A stretch of 64,000 nt of DNA from an uncultured Clostridia bacterium (GTDB taxonomy: Bacteria > Bacillota > Clostridia > Christensenellales > Borkfalkiaceae). Under the pieces are notes generated by a model. It ran no database searches, had not been told where the DNA came from, and worked only from the letters and a program-made list of their open reading frames with translations. Both the position numbers and the translations under genes were made by a program. Of this stretch, positions 1 through 9,253 are shown piece after piece. The number at the start of each line of letters is the position of its first letter. Position 1 is the stretch's first letter. The DNA is taken from contig CANQXA010000002.1 of the NCBI GenBank assembly GCA_947627765.1, positions 1 to 64,000 on the forward strand. The letters are read 5' to 3'.

Positions 1-1
1 C

Positions 2-178
2 ATTACCCCCTCCATTGGAGGGGGGTAGGGGGGTGGGCAGTTCGCTTCGAAAAGAAACGTGCGAGGAAACCTTCCTCCTGCATCAACAAAGTCACTCTCT
101 CGTTCGCTTCTATATTACCCCCTCCATTGGAGGGGGGTAGGGGGGTGGGTATGCCTATGGGGGTAGGGGGGTGGGCAT
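2..178. repeat. G-rich intergenic repeat cluster (ATTACCCCCTCCATTGGAGGGGGGTAGGGGGGTGGG), two full copies and one partial
   Basis: Copies at about 2-39 and 114-149, partial at 158-176; same family again at 47.9-48.27 kb. CCCCCTCC/GGAGGGGG hairpin followed by G-tracts. Confidence 0.85.
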
Positions 179-258
179 CCCCCTACGAGTGCAGAAGGCA
201 GTGGGCATATCTAAATCTAAGATCATTCCGTAAAAAAACGGGGTTTTGGGAGACAGTC

Positions 259-864
259 ATGGAAAAGAAGAAAAAATCAAAGACTCCGATCTTCGTCGGG
301 CTCAGCATCGGGCTCTTCCTCATTGCCGCGTGGCTCATCTTTCTCGCCCAATGCGTCGCGCAGACTTACCACTTTGTCATGTCGGAGGACGGCAGAATGT
401 CATATGGGGTCTGCAAATTCCGCAAGGACGTCTTCTGCATCGGTCCCGAGTGGGAGGGCGGCGACACCCTCTTTGAGATCCCCGACGAATTCATGGGCTA
501 TCCCGTTACCACCCTCGGCGGCTACACGGGGCGGGGCTATCCTTGCCCGTTTGCGGCGCGTGCGAATGCGGTGGAAGCCGATTTTACTTGCAGCGACGGC
601 TTTTTCGACTATCACCACCGCGCGGACGACGCGTACGAGACCCTCGTCTTCTCCGTCTGTTTGGGCAAGAACGTGCGGAAGCTCGGATATGTCGACGGCA
701 AAAGCTACCTCGGGAATTATCTCAACGACGAGGAATGCGACTTCACCGTAAAGATCGTCTACTCTTTCACGGTGGACGAAGAGAACAAGACTTTTTTCGC
801 CGAGAACGGCAAACTGTATTATAAGGCAAGCGGCGAGCTTGTAGACGAATTCTTTTACGAATAA
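259..864 (+). CDS. hypothetical protein with N-terminal transmembrane segment
   Basis: MEKKKKSKTPIFVGLSIGLFLIAAWLIF; internal ATG of ORF 127..864 is the better start because upstream codons lie in the G-rich repeat. Confidence 0.6.
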   Translation: MEKKKKSKTPIFVGLSIGLFLIAAWLIFLAQCVAQTYHFVMSEDGRMSYGVCKFRKDVFCIGPEWEGGDTLFEIPDEFMGYPVTTLGGYTGRGYPCPFAARANAVEADFTCSDGFFDYHHRADDAYETLVFSVCLGKNVRKLGYVDGKSYLGNYLNDEECDFTVKIVYSFTVDEENKTFFAENGKLYYKASGELVDEFFYE

Positions 865-874
865 GGAGGGGACC

Positions 875-1525
875 ATGCAGATCAAAATTGCGCCGAGCAT
901 TCTCGCGAGCGACTTTGCAAATGTCGGCGAGACGGTGAGAAACTTGGAAGCGAGCGGCGCGGACCTCGTGCACTGCGACGTCATGGACGGCAATTTCGTC
1001 CCGCCCATCACCTTCGGCGCGCAGATGGTGAAAGCCATCCGTCCGCATACGAAACTGCCCCTCGACTGCCATCTCATGGTCCTTCACCCCGAGACGCACA
1101 TCGAGGACTTTGCAAGGGCGGGCGCGGACATCATCACCGTGCACGCCGAGGCGTGCGACATCCCCGCGCTGTTCCGCGAGATCGCGTCCTTCGGCGTGAA
1201 GAAGAGCGCGGTCATCAATCCCGATACGCCCGTCGGCAAGATCTTCCCCGCCGTAGACGAAGGCGCGGATATGATCCTCCTCATGAGCGTACGGCCGGGC
1301 TGGGGCGGGCAGAAGTTTATTCATGAGACGCTTCAAAAAATCGAAACACTTCGGAATTACTGCGTCGCCCGCGGGAAGCCCGATCTCGACATTGAGGTGG
1401 ACGGCGGGATCACCGAGGAGAACGTGAAGGACGTGATCGCGGCGGGGGCGAACGTCATCGTCGCGGGGAGCACCGTCTTTCGGGCGGCGGACATGGTAGC
1501 CACGATTCGGAGATTGCGCGGATGA
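875..1525 (+). CDS. rpe: ribulose-phosphate 3-epimerase
   Basis: KIAPSILASDFANVGE...HCDVMDGNFVPPITFG...MSVRPGWGGQKFI...EVDGGI; RBS aggagggg. Confidence 0.97.
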   Translation: MQIKIAPSILASDFANVGETVRNLEASGADLVHCDVMDGNFVPPITFGAQMVKAIRPHTKLPLDCHLMVLHPETHIEDFARAGADIITVHAEACDIPALFREIASFGVKKSAVINPDTPVGKIFPAVDEGADMILLMSVRPGWGGQKFIHETLQKIETLRNYCVARGKPDLDIEVDGGITEENVKDVIAAGANVIVAGSTVFRAADMVATIRRLRG

Positions 1526-2157
1526 GCGGCAGGCGGAAATTCTTCGTCATCCTCTTAAACGGCGAGCCCTACCGCGGCGAGATCGAGGCGGAAGGCGGCT
1601 ACGTCCTCTGTTGCGACGGCGCCTATTCGTGGGCAAAGGGCAGGGTGAAGATCGATGAAACGTTGGGAGATTTCGATTCATTGAAGGAAATTCCCCATCC
1701 CGCGCCCCTGCAAACATTCCCCGCCGAGAAGGATGAGACGGACGGCGAACTTGCCGTGGACAGGGCGCTCGAGCTCGGCGCGGAAGAGCTCATTGTCTTT
1801 TACGGCGGCGGGGGGAAGCGGGAGGACCACTTTCTCGGCAATCTCCACCTCATGTATAAGGCGATGCGGGCGGGCGTCAAACGGGTCGTAAGCAGGACCA
1901 ACGGCGCACGGATTTTCCTCTGCGGCGAGGGCGGGCAGGAGTTTGTCTGCCAAAAGGGGCAGACGGTCTCATTGTTGCCTTTCGGCGGCGACGCGCATAT
2001 CATGGAGATAGGGGGGCTGAAATACGCGCCCGACGATTTGTGGCTTTGTTACGGCTCCACACGCGGCATCTCCAATCTCACCGTAAACGGCGAAGGTTTT
2101 TCGTTTCGGGTGACAAAAGGGTATGCGCTCGTCATCATCAATGAGGAGGAAACATGA
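1522..2157 (+). CDS. thiN: thiamine diphosphokinase
   Basis: LCCDGAYSWAK...LGDFDSL...DETDGELAVDRALELG; overlaps rpe stop. Confidence 0.9.
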   Translation: MSGRRKFFVILLNGEPYRGEIEAEGGYVLCCDGAYSWAKGRVKIDETLGDFDSLKEIPHPAPLQTFPAEKDETDGELAVDRALELGAEELIVFYGGGGKREDHFLGNLHLMYKAMRAGVKRVVSRTNGARIFLCGEGGQEFVCQKGQTVSLLPFGGDAHIMEIGGLKYAPDDLWLCYGSTRGISNLTVNGEGFSFRVTKGYALVIINEEET

Positions 2158-2219
2158 TCGTCTGCTTCAAGCTCCCGAGAGTGCTCGGTTGCATCGTACG
2201 GATGTTCTACAAGGGATGA
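2154..2219 (+). CDS. spoVM: stage V sporulation protein M (21 aa micro-ORF, not in ORF track)
   Basis: ATG..TGA encodes MIVCFKLPRVLGCIVRMFYKG, matching the SpoVM pattern KLP-x-x-LG-x-IVR; GAGGAGGAA RBS; rpe-thiN-spoVM order as in Bacillus. Confidence 0.85.
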   Translation: MIVCFKLPRVLGCIVRMFYKG

Positions 2220-3193
2220 ACTACATCGATCTGCATTCGGACGCCCTCACCAAAACGGAGGGCGTCTTTCAAGTCTCGGCAGACCTTTTGCGGCGCGGCG
2301 GCTGTATACTCCAATGTTTCGCCGTCTTTTTGTCCGATCCCCTCCGTGCGTTCATGCGAACCGCGGAGTTTGCGGAGCGCTTCGGCGGGATGTGCGCGCG
2401 GGAAGGGTATCGCGCCGTCCGCACCGCTTCCGATTTGAAAGCGCGCGGGATGAAGGCGCTCTTGACGGTCGAAGGCGGCGAAGCGATCGAGGGAGAACTC
2501 TCCAATCTCGACGCGCTCTTTTCGTACGGCGTCCGCATGATGACGTTGACATGGAACCGCCCGAACGCCCTCGGTTATCCCAACATGACCGATTTCCGAA
2601 GCCTCTCTTTCGGACATGGTATGGACGTAAACCGTCGGGAGACCGAACGCGGGCTCACGCCGCTCGGATGGGAGACGGTGGAGCGCATGGGGGAGCTCGG
2701 GATGGCGGTAGACGTCTCCCACGGCAGTGACCGCCTGTTTTCCGACGTCGCCGCATGGAGCAAGCGCACGGGCATACCCTTTCTCGCGAGCCATTCCGAC
2801 GCGGACGCCGTGTTTCACCGCGCGCGCAACCTCACGGATGACCAACTCGTCCTGCTCGCGGAGTGCGGCGGCGTAGTGGGGCTGAATTTTTACGCCGATT
2901 TTCTCTCCGGGGAGCGGACCGTCCTTGGCCAGCGAGAGGCGGTCCTTGCCCACGCGCGGCACATTGTACGGGTCGCGGGCGAGGACGTGCTCGCCCTCGG
3001 CAGCGATTTCGACGGGATCCCCGCCAACCCTTATCTTCCCGACGCGTCTTTCGTCCCGCGTCTTCTCAAAGACCTTTCGGCGGAGTTCGGGGAACGGGTC
3101 GCCGAGAAGATCGCCTTCTGGAACGCGTTGCGGTTTTTGGGCGACGTCCTGCCCCCTCGCCGCGCCAAACTTCGCGCGGAGCCCGTTTTGTAA
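2216..3193 (+). CDS. membrane dipeptidase (peptidase M19)
   Basis: MNYIDLHSDALTKTEG...VDVSHGSDRLF...SHSDA...LGSDFDGIP; start overlaps spoVM stop (ATGA). Confidence 0.9.
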   Translation: MNYIDLHSDALTKTEGVFQVSADLLRRGGCILQCFAVFLSDPLRAFMRTAEFAERFGGMCAREGYRAVRTASDLKARGMKALLTVEGGEAIEGELSNLDALFSYGVRMMTLTWNRPNALGYPNMTDFRSLSFGHGMDVNRRETERGLTPLGWETVERMGELGMAVDVSHGSDRLFSDVAAWSKRTGIPFLASHSDADAVFHRARNLTDDQLVLLAECGGVVGLNFYADFLSGERTVLGQREAVLAHARHIVRVAGEDVLALGSDFDGIPANPYLPDASFVPRLLKDLSAEFGERVAEKIAFWNALRFLGDVLPPRRAKLRAEPVL

Positions 3194-3315
3194 AACGAAG
3201 GACGAATGAGCTCTTTCGCTACCCCTCTTCCCATAAAACCACTTTGTCAATGCAACAAAGAGAGCAGTCAAAAGACTGCTCTCTTTATCGGTTGAACGTT
3301 TGTATCGGGCAAAAT

Positions 3316-3618
3316 TTAATCTTCAAGCAGTGTGAGTACCGCCTCTTTCTTTTTATCGGGCAATTTTCGGTATTGTTCGATGAGATGTTTTTCCTGAACG
3401 CTGACGAGTTCGCTTTGCTCTTCTTCCGTAAAGAATTGTGCGAGCGTCATACCGAACGCATTGCAAAGGCGTGTGAGCGTATCAAGGCTCGGCAACGCGC
3501 TTGCCTTCGTGAGAAGGGTGGAGACGGTCGATTGCGTAAGTTCCGCTTCGAGGGCAAGTTGGTTCGTGCTCCACCCGCGCTCATCGCGAAGCTGTTTGAT
3601 TCTTTCGATGATGTCCAT
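3316..3618 (-). CDS. XRE-family HTH transcriptional regulator
   Basis: IKQLRDERGWSTNQLALEAELTQSTVSTLLTKASALPSLDTLTRLCNAFGMTLAQFF. Confidence 0.9.
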   Translation of the reverse strand: MDIIERIKQLRDERGWSTNQLALEAELTQSTVSTLLTKASALPSLDTLTRLCNAFGMTLAQFFTEEEQSELVSVQEKHLIEQYRKLPDKKKEAVLTLLED

Positions 3619-3664
3619 ATCACCATTATAAACATTTTATCGTTAATAATTTAGCGATATTCCG

Positions 3665-3699
3665 TTGACATATCATCGACATTACGTTATAATATAACC
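3665..3699 (+). promoter_or_regulatory. sigma-A type promoter (TTGACA-17-TATAAT)
   Basis: ttgacatatcatcgacattacgttataat upstream of the zinc-ribbon gene. Confidence 0.75.
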
Positions 3700-3749
3700 G
3701 ATTGATAAAAAACAACAAAAGACAATCATTTACGAAAGGAGAACAAAAA

Positions 3750-4409
3750 ATGAGATGTTCTAAGTGCGGTAGTGAAATTTATGGGGGATCGGTGTGCCCT
3801 ATTTGCGGTTGCAACAATAGCGGCGACGCAAGTGGTAATTCGGCAACTCATCGCGGGAAAGGGGACATATCAAATTATGAAAACAAGGAAAGCGAGAAAA
3901 GCGCTTATCCAATGAAATGGTATAAGGCGTTGCTCGTGATCCTTTGGCTGGGAATAATTGGAAATGTAATTTCGGGTATCCTAAATTTTACGGGCACAGT
4001 CTATCAAGGGTTTGCCGATGAAGTGTACCATGCATTGCCTTCTTTGCGGTCGTTAGATGTTTTTAGCGGGATTTTCAGTTTTGGCATGGCTATCTTTACG
4101 TTTATCGTGTGGCTACGTCTGAAAAATTATAAAACGCATACTCCTGGGCTTTTGACGTTCATGTATGCCTTAAATACAGTTTTTCTGATTGTATATTCCG
4201 TTGCCGTCTACTTCATCATCGACGGCGCAGAGACAACGATCATTTACGGAAATTCATATGTTCATGGCGGCTATCTATATCGGGAATATTTAGATCTCTC
4301 GAAACTTTCTTTCCCGGTATTGGATATTATTGAAGTAGTTGTTGGCATTATGATGACCATTATAAATTATATTTACTTCAAAAAAAGATCCGATTTGTTT
4401 ATATATTGA
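3750..4409 (+). CDS. zinc-ribbon transmembrane protein
   Basis: MRCSKCGSEIYGGSVCPICGCNN followed by several hydrophobic segments; RBS gaaaggagaac. Confidence 0.75.
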   Translation: MRCSKCGSEIYGGSVCPICGCNNSGDASGNSATHRGKGDISNYENKESEKSAYPMKWYKALLVILWLGIIGNVISGILNFTGTVYQGFADEVYHALPSLRSLDVFSGIFSFGMAIFTFIVWLRLKNYKTHTPGLLTFMYALNTVFLIVYSVAVYFIIDGAETTIIYGNSYVHGGYLYREYLDLSKLSFPVLDIIEVVVGIMMTIINYIYFKKRSDLFIY

Positions 4410-4430
4410 AGAGCGGGATCTATCTATTGT

Positions 4431-4675
4431 TGGTCGAGGAGATGGGATTTGAACGCACGACCTCTTGGTCCCTCGTCGCGGCGAACTACGCCCAGAGCCC
4501 TTTTTGCAGGCAAAAAGGGCAAGTTCGCTCCGTTGCCGCTCCTCTTCCCGAAAAATCTCGCTCCGCGATCTTTTTCGGGAGCCCTCATCTTTTCTTGGTT
4601 CGGGGCTACAAGAGGTCGCGAGCAACCCACATCACAATACAACACAGGGTATGGACCAAAGTCCATACCCTGTGT
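4431..4675 (-). repeat. tRNA-Pro-derived repeat: partial 3'-half tRNA copy plus hairpin-rich spacer abutting the intact tRNA
   Basis: 4431-4472 matches tRNA positions 4676-4717 at 40 of 42 bases; 4594-4618 carries an inverted degenerate anticodon-arm copy; hairpins in between. Confidence 0.75.
4642..4675 (-). terminator. perfect 15-bp hairpin immediately 3' of tRNA-Pro (possible terminator)
   Basis: ACACAGGGTATGGAC-caaa-GTCCATACCCTGTGT; no clear U-tract. Confidence 0.5.
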
Positions 4676-4752
4676 TGGTCGAGGAGACGGGATTTGAACC
4701 CACGACCTCTTGGTCCCGAACCAAGCGCGCTACCAAACTGCGCTACTCCTCG
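4676..4752 (-). tRNA. tRNA-Pro (anticodon CGG), CCA encoded
   Basis: Reverse complement CGAGGAGTAGCGCAGTTTGGTAGCGCGCTTGGTTCGGGACCAAGAGGTCGTGGGTTCAAATCCCGTCTCCTCGACCA: perfect acceptor stem, anticodon loop TTCGGGA. Confidence 0.95.
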
Positions 4753-4953
4753 AAATGCTCCAAACCCGTCGGCAGGGTCCGATCACGGGTCCGATGCCGC
4801 GAGTTCTTTGTCTTCCCGCGTCCCGTCCGACGTCAAACAGTCAACGGCGCGCGTCGCAATGCAATATCTATTATAGCAAACGAACGCCGCGTTTGCAAGC
4901 GTTTTCGGTGGGATTTTGTCGGGGCGGCGAGATAAAATTCCCCCAAGCCGCAT

Positions 4954-5481
4954 TCAAAGTTCGTATTCCTCCACGGCGCCGTTTTCGTGCATGAAGGCGT
5001 AAAACTGCGGGTCCGTCATGCCGCAAAAATAGGTGCGGATCAAGCGGCAGACGATCCCGTGGGTGACGATGACGACGCCGCGATAGGGCAGACCCTTCAA
5101 CTCGTTCAAAAACCCGTAGACCCGCGCCGCCGTTTGGAGATAGGATTCCCCGTTGGGACATTTCACCGCAAAGTTTGTCCAACTCGCCCGCGCCGCTTCG
5201 CCGTCCATCGGCGTACCCTCGAGATCTCCGAAATTGCGCTCTGCGAGACGGCTGTCCACGGACATGGGTACCTCCTTTTCCGTCAAGATCCCTTCGGCGG
5301 TCTCCCGCGCCCGCAAGAGGGGAGACGTGAAAATTGCGTCGTATTCGCACCCTTGAAGCCGCTCTTGAAGACATGGGATCTCCCGCCTTCCCGCTTCGGA
5401 TAGGGGGAGGTCCATCCTTCCGCAAAAGATTTTCCGTTCGTTGAATTGGGTCGTCCCGTGCCGCACAACGTAGATTTTCAT
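4954..5481 (-). CDS. histidine phosphatase family protein
   Basis: IYVVRHGTTQFNERKIFCGRMDLPLSEAG...SPLLRARETAE...ERNFGDLEG...IVTHGIVCRL. Confidence 0.92.
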   Translation of the reverse strand: MKIYVVRHGTTQFNERKIFCGRMDLPLSEAGRREIPCLQERLQGCEYDAIFTSPLLRARETAEGILTEKEVPMSVDSRLAERNFGDLEGTPMDGEAARASWTNFAVKCPNGESYLQTAARVYGFLNELKGLPYRGVVIVTHGIVCRLIRTYFCGMTDPQFYAFMHENGAVEEYEL

Positions 5482-5603
5482 CGCTGTCCCTCCCCGTTAT
5501 TATAGCGGCGGGCAAAAGTTTCGTCAAGAGTACGGACAAAATTTCCCGCCATTTTGAGATAAATGCGCACGCAACCCGCCACGGACCGCATAAGGATAAC
5601 AGT

Positions 5604-6383
5604 ATGGAACAGCTTGCGGTCATCTATTTTTCGGGCACGGGGAACACCCGTTACATCGCCAACCTGCTCGCAAAACGTCTTTCGGCGGCTTATCGGACCG
5701 ATCTTTACGACCTCGCCGCGATCGGAAATGCCGAAAAGATCCTGCGCGGGGCAGACGTTGTACTACTCGCCTTCCCCATCTACGGTTCCGCGCCGCCTAT
5801 TCCCATGCGGGATCTCGTTTGCAGATATTCCGACCTTTTTGCGGGGAAGAGGGTCATTCTCGCGGAGACGCAGTATTTTTACTCGATGGACGGCGCCGCC
5901 AGCCTCGGCCGCGCGATCGAAAAGCGGGGCGGGAAGATCATCGCCGCACAGCATTTCAATATGCCAAACAACCTCGCCGATTGCAAAGTGTTCGCCGTTA
6001 AAAACGGCGGGGAGAACGCCAAAAAGTTGGAACGGGCGAGAAAGCGGGCAGACGAATTTGCCGATCGGATCCTCGCGGGCAAGGCGCCCAAAAAAGGATT
6101 CGGGCTTCTATCCCATGCGGCGGGATATTTCAGCCAGCGAAAGTTTTGGAGAAAACGGGAGCACGAAAAACGTTCGAAGCTCAAGGTCGATCCCGCACGG
6201 TGCGTGGGTTGCGGACTGTGCGTGAAGGAGTGTCCCGTCTCCAATCTGACCCTTTCCGAAGGGCACGCCAGCGGACATGGTATCTGCGTTTTATGTTATC
6301 GGTGCGTCAACAAGTGCCCGAGACGGGCGATCACGATCCTCGGCGCCGCTCCTCCCGAAAAGCAGTACCGCGGTCCCGACTGA
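5604..6383 (+). CDS. flavodoxin-4Fe-4S ferredoxin fusion (EFR1 family-like)
   Basis: YFSGTGNTRYIANLLA; CVGCGLCVKECPVSNL...CVLCYRCVNKCPRRAI. Confidence 0.88.
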   Translation: MEQLAVIYFSGTGNTRYIANLLAKRLSAAYRTDLYDLAAIGNAEKILRGADVVLLAFPIYGSAPPIPMRDLVCRYSDLFAGKRVILAETQYFYSMDGAASLGRAIEKRGGKIIAAQHFNMPNNLADCKVFAVKNGGENAKKLERARKRADEFADRILAGKAPKKGFGLLSHAAGYFSQRKFWRKREHEKRSKLKVDPARCVGCGLCVKECPVSNLTLSEGHASGHGICVLCYRCVNKCPRRAITILGAAPPEKQYRGPD

Positions 6384-6616
6384 GTTTTTGACCGCAATTT
6401 CAAAGCGTTTTTTGTGTAAGTTTTGCCCGTACGCCTCTCCCGTGCGGGCTTTTTCGTTTCTGCAAGGCGCGTGCGGGGCTTCGGTCCGCAGCCGAGGAAG
6501 AAATTTGTCGGTAGCTATTGACAGAGTACTACCGCGCTGATAAAATACAAGGGCAGAAAACCAAGGGCGGGGAAGGGGCTTGGAATTGCCGTTTCCCGCC
6601 TTCAAAAGAGTAAGAT

Positions 6617-7240
6617 ATGGGAAAGAGACGGTATTTGAAAGTAGACCCCAAGCAGAAGCGGTCCAAAGATCATGAAGTGATTTGTGACGATAGCGACAAC
6701 CGTCCGGATGCGCTTCCGGACGACGACGATCCGAATACGCATCCCAAGGAAGATTTCAGTTCCCGCACCGAATCGAACATTTATTATATCCGCACGGGCG
6801 AGCGCGCTGAGATCAAAGAGACCCCCACGATAGAAAAAATTCGAAATCTCTTCTTTTTCGAGCTCGAAGCGGACGGAGACCCGGACCTCGTCGACCCTGT
6901 ATCGTTTTGCGAAATGCGTGAAATAAGTTTATCCAATTTCCGCAGACTCCTTGCGATCATGCGGGAATACTACGGAACTTACAGCGAGGACGGCAACACC
7001 TATCACGATACTCCCTCAAACCGCAAGTACCTTGCGCTCCTCGCTCTGCACGACAGGTTGGAAGACGGCGTCGACATGAAGTCATTTTGCGCTGAATTTC
7101 ATATCGGACGAACGACCTTCTACCGCTATCTTGCGATTGTGGAAGATTTCTATTTTTATCTTAGCGGGGGAGCAAAAGCAATCGCGCTCCTCGGCGACGG
7201 AAGGTATATCGGCGTCTATCCCGAGGACATCGACAATTAA
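6617..7240 (+). CDS. hypothetical protein, possible helix-turn-helix C-terminus
   Basis: SFCAEFHIGRTTFYRYLAIVEDFYFYL; acidic N-terminus; promoter TTGACA...TAAAAT upstream. Confidence 0.55.
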   Translation: MGKRRYLKVDPKQKRSKDHEVICDDSDNRPDALPDDDDPNTHPKEDFSSRTESNIYYIRTGERAEIKETPTIEKIRNLFFFELEADGDPDLVDPVSFCEMREISLSNFRRLLAIMREYYGTYSEDGNTYHDTPSNRKYLALLALHDRLEDGVDMKSFCAEFHIGRTTFYRYLAIVEDFYFYLSGGAKAIALLGDGRYIGVYPEDIDN

Positions 7241-7557
7241 AAATTTGGGGGGGCCGCCCGCTTTGTCATTTCAGACGTATGGGATTTGACCCTCCGTTTT
7301 TTTGAGCCCATATGTTATAATGTGTTTGCGTTTCAAAACGGATGCATTTGCGTGCCCGCGAACTCCTTTCCCCCCTGCGCTTTCGAACAGAGCGCAACGC
7401 CCAAGCGATATTGCCGCGACCGAAGTCGCATTTTCCGTAGATTGACAACTGCGCCGATGAGCCCTTTCTGTTCGCACCGGCGCGACCTTTTTGCCGCAAA
7501 TGCAACCGAGCCGCATTTTAGCGTACGCGCTCAAAAAACTTAAAAAGGAGAGAAGAG

Positions 7558-8406
7558 ATGATGAATGACGAAACCTTGAACGCCGGTGACCTTGCCGATA
7601 TCGACGACGATGACAACGAGAATTTTTTGAAGCTCGAGACAAATGTCGGCTACGCCGACCCCGCATGGGAAATGGAGGTGATGGAAGAAGTTCTCATGCA
7701 ATATCGGGGAACGGGAAAGCGCGTCTTCATCTCAAAAGCGAATGTGATCGGAAGCTATGCGTTTGCCAACAACGTAGCGCTGGAAGAGATCGTGTTCGGT
7801 CCGCAAGTAGAGAAAATTTTAGACAACGCATTTGTAAACTGCATCAATTTGCGGTCGATAAAATTTGAAAAAAAGGGGAAAGCGGGGATCATCTATATCG
7901 CCGGCGCCGCCTTCTCGGGGTGTGAGAGATTGAGAAGCTTTGACCTTCCCGACACGCTGAAATCGATCGGCAGCGCGGCATTTACGGGCTGCTCTTCGCT
8001 CGGGCACATCGAGATTCCCGATTCCGTCGTCTCCATCGGCGAGGCGGCGTTTGCGGGTTGTAGAGAGCTTGCCGTCAACAACATTCCCAAAAATCTGAAA
8101 GTACTTGAAATGGGCGTCTTTTCCCAAGTCGGATCTGTGAAAGAACTGCCCGACGGCCTCATCATGATCGAAGATGAAGCTCTGCTCTATTCTTCCCCCG
8201 AAAATTATTTTATCCCCAAGTCCGTCAAATACATGGGGTCCAATGTTTTCGAGCCCTATCTCGTCGACGAAAGACCCGGTCTTTACTATGAGGGCACGGA
8301 AGAAGAGTGGAAACAGATCGAGTTCGCTCAGCCGGACGAGTGGCTCAAAGAATTTCGGATCGAGTTCAACTGCAAACGAGAAGACGTTGAACCGTATGAC
8401 TTGTGA
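7558..8406 (+). CDS. BspA-type leucine-rich repeat protein
   Basis: IGSYAFANNVALEEIVFGPQVEKILDNAFVNCINLRSI...IGSAAFTGCSSLGHIEIPDSVVSIGEAAFAGC. Confidence 0.88.
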   Translation: MMNDETLNAGDLADIDDDDNENFLKLETNVGYADPAWEMEVMEEVLMQYRGTGKRVFISKANVIGSYAFANNVALEEIVFGPQVEKILDNAFVNCINLRSIKFEKKGKAGIIYIAGAAFSGCERLRSFDLPDTLKSIGSAAFTGCSSLGHIEIPDSVVSIGEAAFAGCRELAVNNIPKNLKVLEMGVFSQVGSVKELPDGLIMIEDEALLYSSPENYFIPKSVKYMGSNVFEPYLVDERPGLYYEGTEEEWKQIEFAQPDEWLKEFRIEFNCKREDVEPYDL

Positions 8407-8421
8407 AAAAAGGAGGCAGAT

Positions 8422-9201
8422 ATGAATGAAGAGACAACTTCAAAGCTGCGAGAGCGCGAGCTTGAACGCATGACGGCGCAGTACTATTGCAGACGGCGGG
8501 AGGAGGCGATGGGCGAAGAGCTCTCCCGCCTCTACACGCTCCCTTACGACGAGCTTCCCTGCGACGGAAGGGAGAAAAAAGAGCTCTACAACATTGCAAA
8601 AGAGCGTCTTTGCAAGTTTGAAGAAGAGATCCCCGCCTTCAAAAACTATTGCAGAAGGATGTGCGAAAAGGCATGGCCGCAAAATCTTTACGAAGAGATC
8701 TTGGGCGAACCTCTGCTCGTCAAAGAGGGCGCGGAGGAACGGGTTCATAGCAACCTGAATTCCTTTTCTCGCATGGAGCGCGCGTGCATTCTGAAGCTCT
8801 TCTGTGAGAGAAAAAACTGCGATGAAATCTGCGAAGAGCTTCAAATCTATCCGACCGAGCTCGAAGAGCACATCACTTGGGGACTCCGCCGTCTGCGTCA
8901 CCCGCGATACACCCGAAATATCGAACGCTACGTTGTCTTTCTCAACGGGGACACCCCCCTTGCGGAGGTCGCCGCCGTCTGTAAGAGGGAAGAAGACTTC
9001 CTATATGCGCTCGATCAGGTGCCGATGGAAACTCCCCGAAGACGCATCCCCGCCTATCTTCGGAGCAAAGCGCTTGCGCTCGTGCGCAATCATCCCAAAG
9101 AGAAGATCACGGCGGCGTTTTTGCAGAAGAACTTAAAGATCACCTACCCCGAGGCCGCGGCTCTCAAGCGGTTCTTCGGTCTCGGCGCTGAAGAGGCGTA
9201 A
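8422..9201 (+). CDS. hypothetical protein with sigma/HTH-like segments
   Basis: ERACILKLFCERKNCDEICEELQIYPTELEEHITWGLRRLRHPRYTRNIE; RBS aaaggaggc. Confidence 0.5.
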   Translation: MNEETTSKLRERELERMTAQYYCRRREEAMGEELSRLYTLPYDELPCDGREKKELYNIAKERLCKFEEEIPAFKNYCRRMCEKAWPQNLYEEILGEPLLVKEGAEERVHSNLNSFSRMERACILKLFCERKNCDEICEELQIYPTELEEHITWGLRRLRHPRYTRNIERYVVFLNGDTPLAEVAAVCKREEDFLYALDQVPMETPRRRIPAYLRSKALALVRNHPKEKITAAFLQKNLKITYPEAAALKRFFGLGAEEA

Positions 9202-9253
9202 ACCAAAAAATCTCATCAAAAATCAGTCGAAAAAATGAAGGAGATCAAGTATT

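Noticed and set aside
4290-4935. Several overlapping ORFs around the tRNA-Pro region
   Set aside because: They translate the tRNA, its partial copy and hairpins; no RBS or protein-like composition.
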